Assembly (NCBI GenBank): GCA_002914805.1
Contig: JXTB01000168.1
Span: forward strand, 178,028 to 242,027
Length of the DNA stretch: 64,000 bases
Reading direction: 5' to 3'
Source: Parasponia andersonii
Taxonomy: Eukaryota; Streptophyta; Magnoliopsida; Rosales; Cannabaceae
Under the pieces are notes generated by a model. It did not search any database, was not told where the DNA came from, and saw only the letters and a program-made list of their open reading frames with translations. Position 1 is the stretch's first letter; every line of letters starts with the position of its first letter. Both the position numbers and the translations under genes were made by a program. Of the stretch, positions 1 to 11,123 are shown piece by piece.

Positions 1-538
1 TTTTTTTTTTTTTTACCCTCTAATTCGATCCAATTATTAGCATATGGAGTCTAGTTGAACAAAAATTAAACTATATGAAAAATTTTAACTTCTTATTCCT
101 TCTCAATGAAATTTTTTTAATGAGGGGACTAAATTTCAAATCCTTAGATTTTTTAGCAAAAGATTTTACTAATTAAATTAAGCTGACACGTTCCTAAAGC
201 CTTGAACTTTAAAAAGCTAAAAAAAGAATACGATGAAATGCCTCACTCAACTAAATTATGTTGCTTTGCTGCGGATGCTGCCGTGGGGTCAATGGACATT
301 CCTCTTTCGTGGAAGCAATGAGAGAAATCGGAAAAATATATCTCTGGAAATACCAAAAAAATTTCGAGATTAAATTCTTTTTCTTTTACCTCAATATGAA
401 ACAATTTAGGTTTTGGTTTTCTATTTTCTTTCAATATGGTGGAAATCTCATTGGTAGATTTTCGAAAACTTTTTTATTGATTAATTTTCTTCTTTTTAAG
501 ATGATGGAAGCTTTGGACAATTCAATCAGGAGGAGGCA
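1..538. other. Intergenic stretch, no gene seen
   Basis: The left edge starts in a T-run and stays AT-rich. The short open frames here have no recognisable protein features and no splice pattern. It ends where the solo LTR begins. Confidence 0.5.
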
Positions 539-2729
539 TGTAAAAACCCGGATTTTGGGAGGATAATTTGAATAATTTACCAATTTTTCGGATATAAATG
601 GTGGAGATTAATTTGCAAAAATTTTGTACAGGGGAACTAAATTGCAAATTTTAGGGGACTAGATTGATAGAGATTTGAAATTTTAGGACTTAAGTGCAAT
701 TTTTGAAAAATTGCATAGCCCATTCAAAATAGGCCACGTGGTCTGTTCACTCATTTCTCTTCTCTCTCTTCTCTCTCTTCTTCCCTGATTTCTCTCTCTT
801 CTCTCTCAGCTCTCTCGGCCGCACCACCGCAGGACGTCGCCGAGCCGCTACCAGCCACCGTCCGCCCGCGCCACACACCGGTGAAGGATTGCCGTGCCGC
901 GCCGAAGCTCCGCCGCCATTCGCCAGCCGTAGCCGACGTCTGCATCGCCGAAAATCTCCAAAGAGGCCGAATCGGTTTTTTCATCACCGGCGAAGATTCC
1001 GGCCACCATTCGACCTCCACCCAGTCCCGTTATATTCATCTCGTCTCAAGGATCATCAATGTATATATATCTCAACCCTATTTTGATCAAATTGAAAGTT
1101 GCCATTTTTGGGCATTTCGAGTTTATGGTTGTTGTTTTTGATCCGGCCATTGGATTGTGTTTTTGACCGCATTTTTGGAATGTACTCGGAAAATTGAGAA
1201 GTTTGATATATATATTATGTTGTTTGGTGATCGGCACGAAAATTGAGACCAGACGGTCGAAAGTTTGTCTCGTTTTGCGTGCCACCGGTCGGTGTGGGCC
1301 CGGACCAGAATTGGACAAATTATATGTCTAACCTAGCTATTTTGGGTGCTAGGAATTTAGTGAAGAGGTCCGTTTGCAAAATTGAAGCTCCGGTGAGAAG
1401 TTAACTTTTCACCAGAGGACGATCGAGGGCTTAGAATTAGTTCCCGACCCTCCGGACAATCGTAACGACACCTTGAGGACTCAATAGCATGGTATCGCTA
1501 TTCCGGTAAGGTGGAGGTTTAGTTACGTTCGTTTTATACCATTTTTAAGTTAAAACTTATTTTCTGCAGCATATAAGAATAAGTGTGTTTTTAATGATTT
1601 GAATTATATGTGATGGAATCTGGTTGTACGATATATACTGTACTATTCTAGGAATTTGCTGTGTGCAGGTTATTTTGGGTATATCAAAAATAGGGCCGTT
1701 ATACTGCCCGTTTTTCTGTAAAACTCTATTATGCATATTTTACTGAAAAATCAGAGTACAGTAGTTTTTACACTTCAGTTTTGTATTGCACGTGTCATAG
1801 GATCATACATGAGTTCCGTGTTAGCATCGTGGGTTTTACAGTGTGGCGCTGTGTGTCCCACTATCGGTAAAAGTCCGTAAACTCACGCGGGGTTTATTCT
1901 TCTGATTACCTCCCCATTTGGCAGGCGTAGGCAATTTGATTGCCCCTCTAGGTTTAGTAGGCAACATACGGGTGTTCCCTCTGGGTATGGGCTTAGGTGT
2001 CAGGCAGGCTGTTAGGCATACTTAGTGCCATCATCCTGGGTTTCCACATATGAGAGGATGAGAGCTCATGGGTATGGGTTGATTTGTGTCATGTGCATAT
2101 GGATTGATGGTTTTGATTACACTGTTTTATATATATGAGCTCCCGGTTTGGATTATATATATATGTGTGTATGTATGTTTTGGATTTGAACTCACCATGC
2201 AGGAGTTTTCCATCACTGAACTGTTTTTCTTCGAGATAACTATTTTCCTACTGGGTATTGTATGCTCACTCCCCCTTCTTCCCTTCCTCAGGTGATGTTC
2301 AGTGCGATCTTGATAATCAGGAGGAGTAAGAGGCCATCTTGATTATAGTTCATTTCTTGGTAATGCTAGAAATCTACTGTTGTGGTGTTTGGACTGTTTG
2401 GGATTTTGTATTAGCATTGTACCAAGATTACTATTTTCTATTTTATCTGTAAACTTATGTATGCCATTCTGTGATTTAATTTGTTGTTGTAGATGATGAT
2501 GATGCTTGGACTTATATTTGATATTCCTATTTTTCAATTATTATTCGGTCTATATTTAATGGTGTATACGAACAGTGGGAGAGGTTTACGGGATGAAATT
2601 CTAAATATTTTATCAAAATGGACTGTTTACAAAACTAAAACTTTTTAGATACTTTTCAAATAAATCATGGAATTTCCTAATTTTGTGAAATTCTTCTTCT
2701 GCCACTGGCCCGGATTTTGGGTCGTGACA
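539..2729 (+). mobile_element. Solo LTR of a Ty3/gypsy-like retrotransposon
   Basis: The segment begins TGTAAAACCCGGATTTTGGG and ends with the related block CCCGGATTTTGGGTCGTGACA shortened to TG...CA termini. The flanking five bases are AGGCA on the left and CGGCA on the right, a four-of-five match to a target-site duplication. No primer binding site, coding region or second LTR follows, so a solo LTR left by recombination fits best. Inside are a CT-rich leader near 755-810, a GC-rich block at 815-1000 and a long AT-rich 3' half. The same order of blocks is seen inverted at 20922-23453. The family assignment (long-LTR chromovirus such as Tekay/Del) is inference. Confidence 0.6.
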
Positions 2730-4393
2730 CGGCAAGCCGGAGATTTGGATTAACTTTGATTTGCATGGTTTATGTGTATTGTTGAGTATTCGATTGGTTT
2801 TGCGCACTTTCGATGTTTCGACCATGATTTCCTTGTATAATATCTCGCTCAAATGTCTGTGTCGTTTGGAATTGATACGCTTGATGCTAGAACGTCAAGT
2901 AGTAGATTTTAAACAGGTGAATATTTCTATGCTGTTGCGATTTGGCTATGATTCAAGAACTAATAATTACAAGTTATAGTTATTATGTGGCTGACATATT
3001 GGAATGAACACTAAATTTTTTGATAATACAAGAGGATTTTGCTACAATCCTAGAAATATAACGACTTATTATAGACTTGTATGACACAAACTTTTGTAAT
3101 AAAATAATTATATTTATTATGTTTGAAATTAGTATTCTTGATGAGATACTTATATTTATTTATTTTTTAATTTTATTAAGAATTTGCACAAGGCAATGTA
3201 TCAGATTTGATCAAATAGGATATGATTCTCAAGTTTTGCAGTTGACAATTCATTCGGACCATTCTCATGAACTTAATTTAGGTCTTCCTTAACTGAATCT
3301 GTGGCTACATGTTTTTCCCTTTTTTTTTTTGTTTTTTTTTTAAATGATGTGTAATTATTATTATTATATCGACTGAATCAAACGCAATTAAGATAGACCA
3401 GTTTTATGAGGATTGGATGAAATACAGCCTAGAAAGTACAATATGTAACCGTTGAACACCTTTAAATTTGCCTCTAAGAAGCACAATGTTTTCATGTTAC
3501 TTTAGTTGAACGGTTTCTTTATCATTTTTTTTAAACCTGTGAAACTTGAACATTGCCAAACAAGATGAAGATGTTGGACTTGGAGTGAAAATTGCAAAGC
3601 TTGATTGTTTTTCGTGCAAAACAAGAATAAAAATGCAAACTCCGATATTCGTAATCAAGACAGACGAAAATAAAAACCATCGACTAAGTGGAAGTGACAA
3701 ATATAACTCGGTCAGTTCTAAGCAATATCCATGCTCATTCTAATAGCACCGGAGCAAAGCAAGTGGCTCTTTCTTTAGCCCCTACTGGGGGCTTTTGTGC
3801 AGTAGTCAAACAAGTACAACCAAACAATATATGTTATATAATGTCTCTGCCAAATGCTAAATCCAATACCTCCAGTGCAACTCCCCAAGATATTTAGTTG
3901 GGTTGGATGGAATAATCTACGTACTATGTAAGCAACACTTTAAAAAAAATATTTGAATTTGGTTACGGTATTAAAATTAGAAGCCTTAAAGCTAGACAAT
4001 ATAGATAATTTAATTTCTGTGAAGTTCAAGACTAAGTATTCAAGGAGCGGCTTGTTGTTCAATAACCATTAGCCATTGGGAGGGCTTTTACTTTTTCATT
4101 TTTTTTTTCCGAGGGAAATGGAGAGTGCAATTGGATGTATTAAAAATCGATAAGGCGTCTATGTGGCCTACTAATCATCGACTTTCTAACGTCACAAGTT
4201 ATGATAATACATTAGGCAGCTTTTTGTGAGGTTTTGAATTAATAAATATCATTATATATATCAAGTTTAACTAAACGACACATGCTATATGATGTCTCTC
4301 CCAAATACCAATTCCAATCCCCATTATTGGGTCGAAGTCGGAACATTTTTTTTTTGGATTAATTGTTAGATTAATATGGGGTGGGAATGAGCA
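2730..4393. other. Intergenic DNA without recognisable genes
   Basis: This is AT-rich spacer with homopolymer runs. A short stretch near 3825-3875 resembles one near 4280-4320 (both contain ATGTCTCTnCCAAAT), suggesting an old repeat fragment. No open frame has supporting features. Confidence 0.45.
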
Positions 4394-4967
4394 TAGAGAT
4401 GTTAACGTGAGTCTAGTTTTATGGATTGGTCCACATTTTGAAGAAAAAAATGGTTTAGGTTCGGTTTTGGTCCATATTACATAAGTCTGGGCTTGTACGT
4501 CACATATAGTAGAGGCATAGGCCCACAGGCCAGCTCAATACAGTCTATATTTCTATCAGTTCATATTTAGTAATTTTATATATAATTTTAAATATTTTTA
4601 TTTACATATTTTTAATATTATTTATTTATTTATTTATATTTATTTTTAATTTATTCAAAATTTAAAAAAATATGAATGAGTTTGAGATTTATATTTGATA
4701 TTTTAAAGCATAAAATAACAACGAAATTAAGTTTATGTTATAGCCTATATTCAGCCTGCACAATCCACTTAAGCATGATCCACTTAAGTCCGTATAAACT
4801 ATGAATTGGGCCTATGGGCCATACTGTGTCCCTTAATAAAAATATAAACTAGGCTGGCTTAGCTCGGCTCATATTATAGACAAGCTGGACCTAGAAACAG
4901 TACAAACCCATATGGATTTATCAAATATGGGTCGACCTGTCCCGACTCGACCTACTTTACATCTCTA
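4394..4967. mobile_element. hAT-like MITE with short terminal inverted repeats
   Basis: The left end TAGAGATGTTAA is an imperfect inverse of the right end TTTACATCTCTA. The interior is AT-rich and non-coding, with palindromic GGCC-type motifs near the right end. The terminus style TAGAGATGTNAA is usual for small non-autonomous hAT elements in plants. I could not find a convincing eight-base target duplication, so the class is tentative. Confidence 0.45.
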
Positions 4968-5086
4968 AGGAGAAAGGTGAGATTCGATCCCCACACCTCA
5001 TACTCCTCAGAGAGGAGATTTTCCACATCAGCTAACACTATGCTTGAACTGATAGCTAAGACCTTGAATTCTTTTGCCCAATTAAT
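4968..5086 (-). repeat. Possible tRNA-derived SINE fragment
   Basis: On the minus strand this stretch has an A-box-like block (TAGCTATCAGTTCAAGCA) followed by a B-box-like block (GGATCGAATCTC), the order found in tRNA-derived SINEs. The box spacing is wider than usual and no poly-A or poly-T tail or target duplication was found. Confidence 0.25.
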
Positions 5087-6085
5087 TTATGTTTTGTCTT
5101 GCTTCAAAAAAAATTATGGTTAGTTATTTTAATATCTCTAACTATTTAATTTATTTTATTCCTTAAAATAGCTTTTAACTTCGTATGCTCAAATTAGGTT
5201 CAAACTTTATAATATGGCAAGTAATGTTCTTGGATATTAATAGTTTTTAATACTGATATATTAGTCTATTGATTTGAATACAATGATATATTAGTCTATT
5301 GATTTAAATTAATAAATTACGATCTATATAAATTTTACATAAAATATAATTATAATTAATCAATAATAGAATGATAAGCATAGGACCTATAAGTAACCCA
5401 TGTACAAGTAACATTACTCTAACATGGCTATTTCATTTTTTTTTTTAAATAAGCATTTTAAATCTCAACTAATCTTTCTTATCACATCTTTGGAAAAAAA
5501 AAATCATCACAGTATGGTCTACCTAATCCAATTTCTTATGGTATGTGAGCTGGTCTTTAACACCAACATCATTCGTGCCTACTGCCCTTTAGAACATATC
5601 TCAGTCAAAACCGGCCCCAGCAAAATCATTTTTTCTATAACTTTTCCTTTATTTCGTGTATTTAAATTTAAGGAAAAAACCTATAAGACAACGTGATGAG
5701 CTTATTTTTAAAACATGCTAATGCTGCACTAATTAGTATCACGATTTGGTATGTAATAAATTTGCAAAAAAAAATTGAAAAAAAAGAAGACAAATTTTTT
5801 AGAGGAAAACAAATCCATTAATTGTTGGAATTGTTATTTTGTTGGAATGACTGTTCTTGAGTTAAAAAAACTAACCAAACAATGGAATAAGAATTCTTTT
5901 AAGACACTTTATTCTATTCTTTTGCCCGTTATCTTAAACCAAACACTACCCAAGAGCTTTATATAAGCAATAAGCATGCCTTTGCTATCCTTTTTTTTTT
6001 TTTTTTTAAACAGTTACAAGACAAATATACGGAGAGTTGGTGATCAGTCAAGAGTTTTAATGATGTGTACATTAATACATTATGT
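5087..6085. other. Intergenic DNA, includes ancient NPC upstream homology
   Basis: No gene is seen. Positions about 5512-5690 share order and sequence with about 23865-24020, upstream of the second NPC gene (shared blocks: ACATCATTCGT, then GCCCCAG followed by AAAATNATTTTNT). I read this as the far upstream region of the first NPC gene, now separated from it by the retrotransposon. Confidence 0.45.
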
Positions 6086-6723
6086 TGATGGAGGTTTTAT
6101 CAACAATAAATTTAGAAAAAATTTAGAGATGTGACTTGTGCTAATTGAGTTAATAATCGAAGCAAATAAAGAGAGAGTATTTTATAGTGGTTCAGCTTCG
6201 AAAAAGATGAGCCTACGTCCACTATTTTTCCACTATTTTATGGAGAATTACAAGCACTCAAGGTTACAATGTCTCATCTGGAAATTGGAAAAAACTGAAA
6301 AGTAATTGGAATACTCAAAACTTGATTCCTCTTCAGAACATTGAATCCCCTTTATATAGATAAAGGTAACCCTATATCCCTATGATCCTAATTGTATAAA
6401 CGGGTAACTATACAATCAGATAATATAAATTAAGTAACAACATAATTGGATAACTACTCAAAACGGGTAACTGGTTGATCATAAATAGGAGACTTCTGTT
6501 TCCCTTTCCTTGTAGGTTTCCTATTTGACATAGCATATACTTGTTTCCTTTTTCTTTCGGAAGAGGTCGCCCACCACCTATACAGAGAAGGTCGCACATA
6601 CTTATGCAAAAAAGACTATACGGAGAAGGTCGCATATAACCTGTGGAAGAGGTCGCACATAACCATCACGGAGGAGGTCGAACTTAACCCTTATGCGACC
6701 TTAGAATTTTAGACCGCACAACA
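6086..6723 (-). repeat. 3' LTR of the Tat-type element
   Basis: The repeat runs from TGATGGAGG to CCGCACAACA on the plus strand and is matched by 13607-14251. On the minus strand it starts TGTTGTGCGG and ends CCTCCATCA. Its U3 end (about 6560-6700) holds five degenerate copies of a roughly 25-base unit centred on AGGTCG. Confidence 0.85.
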
Positions 6724-6733
6724 ATTGCCCCCC
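6724..6733 (-). other. Polypurine tract next to the 3' LTR
   Basis: On the minus strand the run GGGGGGCAAT sits immediately before the 3' LTR, the position where plus-strand DNA synthesis is primed in LTR retrotransposons. It directly follows a perfect 8-bp inverted repeat (6734-6741 with 6753-6760). Confidence 0.7.
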
Positions 6734-6760
6734 AGCTCCATATTAGGACGAAATGGAGCT
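6734..6760 (-). repeat. Hairpin beside the polypurine tract
   Basis: AGCTCCAT (6734-6741) pairs with ATGGAGCT (6753-6760) across an 11-base loop. The six-C run at 6728-6733 abuts the stem. Two similar hairpin plus G-run units occur at 10351-10390 and 10441-10475. Confidence 0.6.
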
Positions 6761-7087
6761 TCCAATTACCGTGCGACCTTAAAAATATGATATCATGACC
6801 TAAACTTGAGGTCTGAAGAGTCGAAGAGCCGCCAGATTTCAAATCTCATCTCTCAAGATCACACGTATCTCTTTTCTGTCGGAACGGAACACGTGTAGCC
6901 TTTTCTGAGAAAGAGCAGAATTCGAGGAAGTCTAATGATATCAACCGTCACTCTTTTAAAACCAAATCTTTTCAAATTTTAAACAATTCTGACTTTTCGG
7001 AAAGAATCAAATCCCGCGCAATCTTCGGCCTTCAGATTTAAAATTCAAACTCCTTGATCTACGGCTGTGATTTAACGGTACCTGGAT

Positions 7088-7095
7088 TATAAATA
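7088..7095 (+). promoter_or_regulatory. TATA box of the antisense gene
   Basis: TATAAATA lies about 165 bases before a canonical donor (AAAG|GTCAGT at 7255/7256) that pairs with an acceptor TTTTCAG just before the ATG at 7629. This gives a pol II promoter, a 5' UTR exon of about 140 bases and a leader intron of 373 bases. All of it is inferred from sequence. Confidence 0.5.
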
Positions 7096-7109
7096 TCAGA
7101 AACCAGCCT

Positions 7110-9275
7110 ATTCATGTTTCATTTTACTGTTTCCATCTAAGAGAATATCGAAACTCCAAAGAAACCTAGCGCCGTTTCATCTTTCAGCTCGCACAAATCA
7201 CAGCTTCTTCTCCGAGAAGTTCAAATCGTCTCAAATCTTCCGCTTCTGAAAAAAGGTCAGTTTATTTCTTCTCTTATTTCTTCTATTCTTGAAAGTTATT
7301 TCAATCTTTAGGAATAAATACTCATCCCACACTGAAGTGAAATGAGAATTTTTTTTTTTTTTACACTCCCCCTTTTTCAGTCCGTAGGGTAGACTTACTA
7401 GATAACAATCAGAAATGAACCTATGAAAAGAATTTCTAGGGTCTGATACCCTATTTTATTCCCAACGAACTGCTTGAATATTTACTGATGAACTGCTCGA
7501 ACATTTTTACGAATCCGTAGACTATTTAGGAATGAGCTTGCTTGCTTAGTACAGTCTTAGGATGAATACCCAAAGTGCTAGCATAGTGAAAATCCTCGAT
7601 GCCTGAATCCTTGCATATTTCTTTTCAGATGTCTAGTAGTGAGGAATTTAGGGAAAGAAATGCTTTTTCTGGAGAATCTAACTCGAGTGTTAGCTCCATT
7701 AATCTCGAAGATTATCTCGAGCCGGAACCCGAGATAGAAATAACAGGAGCCAGACAGAGTAGTCCTCGAATAGGCGATCTCCCCCAGGATCAGTAGCCCA
7801 GATATATAAGGGATGCCCCTGCATTTTCTTCTGGCTACCAATATGTAGAAGGGAATTGTTTATGTACCAATGTACGGACGAGTTGCACATCGAACAAACT
7901 CAGCAAAATTACGAGCAGCTATAAGATCGCCATACTCCTTCGTCTACCAATGGAATTTAACCGACCACACACTCCTCCACATGGACTCGCTTCCTTTTCT
8001 GAGGCAGTCCTCAAGTGTGGCGTGTATCTCCTACTCCATCCGTATATAAAATCAATCATTGATTACTATGGGATCGTCCCTTTTCAATCGACCCCTAATA
8101 CCTATAGATATATGGTAGGTTTGTATATACTGTACTATAAACTAGGTTTATAAACCCCTTCACCTGAAGAATTTGCTTGGTTTCACCAAGTAAAATCAAA
8201 TCCGTCAGATCTCGGCTTCTTCTATGCAAGCAAATGGTCGAATCAAGCAATAAAAACGATCTACGGGATTCGCAACAACATGGGAAAATGGAAAAATCCA
8301 TTTTTCCATTTTGACTATGCAGCTAACGGCTTCTTTCAGAATCCCAGTAGGTAGTCTTCCAATTTATTGCCTTGTTTCTATATTTATTCTTATACTGACC
8401 GCATTCAAATGTCATCGCAGATAATAGGGATCGACCCGGACTCTCCAGGGAACAGCTCGCAAGAGTATATAAGATCAACGACCTTCCAATTGAGGAATTT
8501 AATTGGAAGATACTATGCACTTCGAATAACCTGCTCGCTTGCGGTCTGCTTCCGAAGGGTGCCGCGTTCCCAGACCCCCCAGTTCTCTCGTCCAGACCTT
8601 CGAGCTCGAAGAAGAAGCCAAGGAAGAGGACAGACTTAGGTGCCTCATCTTCAAGGATTAGAAAACGAAAGGCACCAGCCACACCTCCACGCTCAGAGCC
8701 TTCATCTCCAGAGACAGTGTCACCACCAGCTCCTCAACCAGCTCCATAAGAAGATGATAATTACACGCTCATTCTAATTATCTTTATACTATATTTCCTC
8801 GCTCACTAACATGTTCTGTACAGAGATGATCATTGGTAGCGGCCTGCGAGCACCACCTTCAACTCTCGGTTCATGGCAAAAACCAAGACACCCGAGAGTA
8901 CCCCGCCATCAAAAGGGAAAGAGAAGATCGACTGCTCGAAGAAGAGAAAAGTTGCCTTCGAGGACTTCCCAGCAAGCTCGCCTCCTCCACAACCATCTTA
9001 GCCAGCGAGCACTCCTGGACCCCCCACCGAGGCTGCGACTTCTTCAGAACCGACCTTGGCAGATAAAGGTGATGAGCTCTTCGCACTCCTCAACCAATTA
9101 CCAGAGAAGGCTGGTATGAGCACAGCTTTTATCGATCGCTTCACATCTGAAGAAGGTTGGGAGCGAATGAAGCGACGTTCTGCCAAGGTTACTTTCGGAT
9201 CTGTGATGAGGATGCTGGCCAATGTAAGTTTTTCTATCTTCTCTTCGTGTATACTCTTTTGGTATTAACTTAGAG

Positions 9276-9310
<35 letters not shown>

Positions 9311-9799
9311 TTTTAGACTGCTGCTGCTGCTGTCCTGATGCACGATCCGGTTCTCGAATGCTTAGAGAAAGCTGAGAAAGTTGATGAGATAACACAAGCA
9401 TTCAAGAACTCGGAAAAGGCTCGGGAGGAGGAGAGAACGGCCTTCAACTTGGAAAAGTAGCAAATGTTCGAGGACCTAGCCAAGGAGAGACTCGCCAAGG
9501 AGAATCTCGAGGAGAAAGTCAAAGAGCTCGAGAAGGTCATTTCTGAGCATCCGGAGCGTATGAGGGAAGCGACCACCGAGGCGGTTCACAAAGCTATCGA
9601 GGAGTTCAAGGCGACCGAGGTCAAAGAACTCGAAGATAAAGCTAGTGATATCGCCTCGTCGACTATCATCTTCAACATTTTCTGCGAGCATCCGGATTTT
9701 GACTTATCCATTCTTGGCGAGGATGTGGTCGAACTTGTGCAGAGCTGGAAAGAGGATACGACCAAGGCTGGGGATGACGGCGCGAGCCCTTCTACATGA
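7110..9799 (+). pseudogene. Antisense gene of the retroelement, Transposase_28-like
   Basis: This gene runs opposite to gag-pol between the pol remnant and the 3' LTR. The ATG at 7629 directly follows a leader-intron acceptor. The frame continues to 8346, then across an intron (8347-8420) to TAA at 8747. It encodes an acidic N-terminus, a block near 7968-8330 with motifs such as YYGIVPFQSTPNTYRYMVGL and GFFYASKW, and a basic S/P-rich tail. This pattern resembles the Pfam family 'putative gypsy type transposon' (Transposase_28). A second coding block (8873-9799, intron 9224-9316) encodes a K/E-rich coiled coil. In-frame stops at 7794 (TAG), 8151 (TAA), 8999 (TAG) and 9458 (TAG) show decay; whether the TAA at 8747 is the natural end is unclear. 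Function is unknown in this family; extra antisense frames are typical of Tat elements. Confidence 0.65.
9275..9306. repeat. TA microsatellite in antisense-gene intron
   Basis: A run of alternating TA followed by T residues fills the 3' part of the 93-base intron at 9224-9316, directly before the acceptor TTTTAG. Confidence 0.7.
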
Positions 9800-10350
9800 A
9801 TTTTATTTTCTTTTTCTTAGAACAATACGAGCTTTGTCCCCCTTCTTTTTTGTTTATGTATGGACGACTTTTAATAAATATCATTTTTCCTTATATGCTC
9901 TTGCAAAATAATGAAAAGAAACAATAGTAATTTTAACTAAGTTGTCGATCACAAGTGATCGATTAGTATGCTTTTAACGATTTAAATCCGACTAACTTAA
10001 AATGAGTTTTAAGCGTTAGGATAGGTTAGGTCGCTTAAGAAAACAGTTAATACGAGTGATGCAAACTCTAACTGTATTTCAAAAGTTCCATGTCAAAATA
10101 AAACATAGCAATATATCACTTTGAACAACGAACGTTTTGCTTAGTTACTTTTCTGTTCGAGGAGGGAAATTACGTAATACGACATGCTGAGGCATGAAGC
10201 GAGGAGAAAATCCTAGGATTTTAAGGAGATTCAGATACGTCGATGATCTGAGATTTAGACACTTTGATGATCTGAAACCCTGTCTCCTCTAAATAGACGT
10301 TTGCATAGTCCCTTAGGAAACCAATAGGAGATAACATTCTGATCCTACTG

Positions 10351-10390
10351 CCCCCCGAGTTTTATGGTGTTCAAAAACTGCCATAAAACT
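10351..10390 (-). repeat. Hairpin plus G-run motif, internal copy 1
   Basis: A perfect 10-bp inverted repeat (AGTTTTATGG at 10358-10367, CCATAAAACT at 10381-10390, loop 13 bases) abuts CCCCCCG, which is CGGGGGG on the minus strand. The arrangement matches the polypurine-tract hairpin at 6728-6760. Confidence 0.6.
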
Positions 10391-10440
10391 ATAAAAAGAT
10401 GAACGGAAACAAGTAGGAGAAAAATTCTGATCCTACTGCT

Positions 10441-10475
10441 CCCCGAGTTTCATGGTGTCCGAAAACTGCCATGAA
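10441..10475 (-). repeat. Hairpin plus G-run motif, internal copy 2
   Basis: TTCATGG (10449-10455) pairs with CCATGAA (10469-10475) across a 13-base loop. The run CCCC at 10441-10444 gives CGGGGAGC on the minus strand. The stem differs from copy 1 on both sides (TTCATGG/CCATGAA against TTTATGG/CCATAAA), which is a compensated change. Confidence 0.6.
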
Positions 10476-10519
10476 GATGAATCAAACAAAGTTGAAGTAA
10501 TAGCCGAAGAAATATTATT

Positions 10520-10605
10520 GATGAATGATGATCGACGAATGACAAACAACGAATGACGAACAACGAATGACGATCAACGAATGACGATCAACGAATGACG
10601 AAAAC
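10520..10605. repeat. 14-bp tandem repeat array
   Basis: About six imperfect copies of the unit CGAATGACGATCAA. It lies in the non-coding spacer of the retroelement. Confidence 0.75.
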
Positions 10606-10659
10606 ATGAAGATATTCATGAAAGTTAACTGATGAAATCGACGAAGCTATCCTACACTC

Positions 10660-10915
10660 CAGGCCTGCTCAATCTTTTGTCCACAAATTGGAGCTAACTT
10701 ATATATCCTAGGTCGAATGATGACAATAACATTCTCAAAAGTTCCGAAGAACGAGGTCTTGTTGAAGGACAAGTGCCAATAAATCTTCGTTTGACTTTAG
10801 GGTTATAACATCGAGTAGTGAACTGTTGATATGATGTGATCTGAAGCTGAGACTGTTCGCGCCCTTCTTCTAAGAGATCGAGCTCTAATGACATGATATT
10901 CGGATTAATCCCGAA
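10660..10915 (-). pseudogene. Integrase C-terminal remnant of the retroelement
   Basis: The minus strand encodes ELDLLEEGREQSQLQ, then SYQQFTTRCYNPKVKRR, which matches the end of Tat-type integrases (pattern L-D-L-x-E-x-R-E...Y-x-x-x-x-x-x-x-Y-N-x-x-V-K-x-R). After KVKRR the frame slips, and a shifted frame continues toward SNLWTKRLSRPGV. Only the tail is present; the zinc-binding and catalytic DDE parts are absent. Confidence 0.55.
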
Positions 10916-10924
10916 GATTAGATT

Positions 10925-11123
10925 TCAGAAAAGCGACCAATGAAGCTCGCAGTGATTCGGGCTTGCAACCCAAGTGGTGGCATGAAACTTTGTTCCAATC
11001 TCGTCTTGGAGGACATGTCGAAAAATAAATCCTCCAGATCTTCAATGGGTCCAGTTCTGATCGTCTATTTTTCGAGGATTGAAGTCTTCGCTAGTCGTAT
11101 TGATTGACGCTTTAACTGATTGT
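10925..11123 (-). pseudogene. Pre-reverse-transcriptase linker remnant
   Basis: Shifted frames on the minus strand read SEDFNPRKIDDQN and then GPIEDLEDLFFD, the acidic linker found between protease and reverse transcriptase in Tat elements. The sequence then stops resembling pol and meets the integrase tail near 10905-10925, so the deletion of the enzymatic core is bracketed here. Confidence 0.45.

Larger units (their letters stand above)
9800..10660. other. Repeat-rich spacer between antisense gene and pol remnant
   Basis: No coding potential is evident. The spacer contains a degenerate direct repeat of about 90 bases (about 10326-10390 and 10413-10476), each copy with a hairpin and a G-run on the minus strand, and a 14-bp tandem array (10520-10605). 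Confidence 0.6.

Noticed and set aside
2613..2852. Minus-strand frame as a gene
   Set aside because: It spans the right end of the solo LTR and has no recognisable features.
10520..10605. CRISPR-like array
   Set aside because: Units are adjacent with no unique spacers, and this is plant nuclear DNA.
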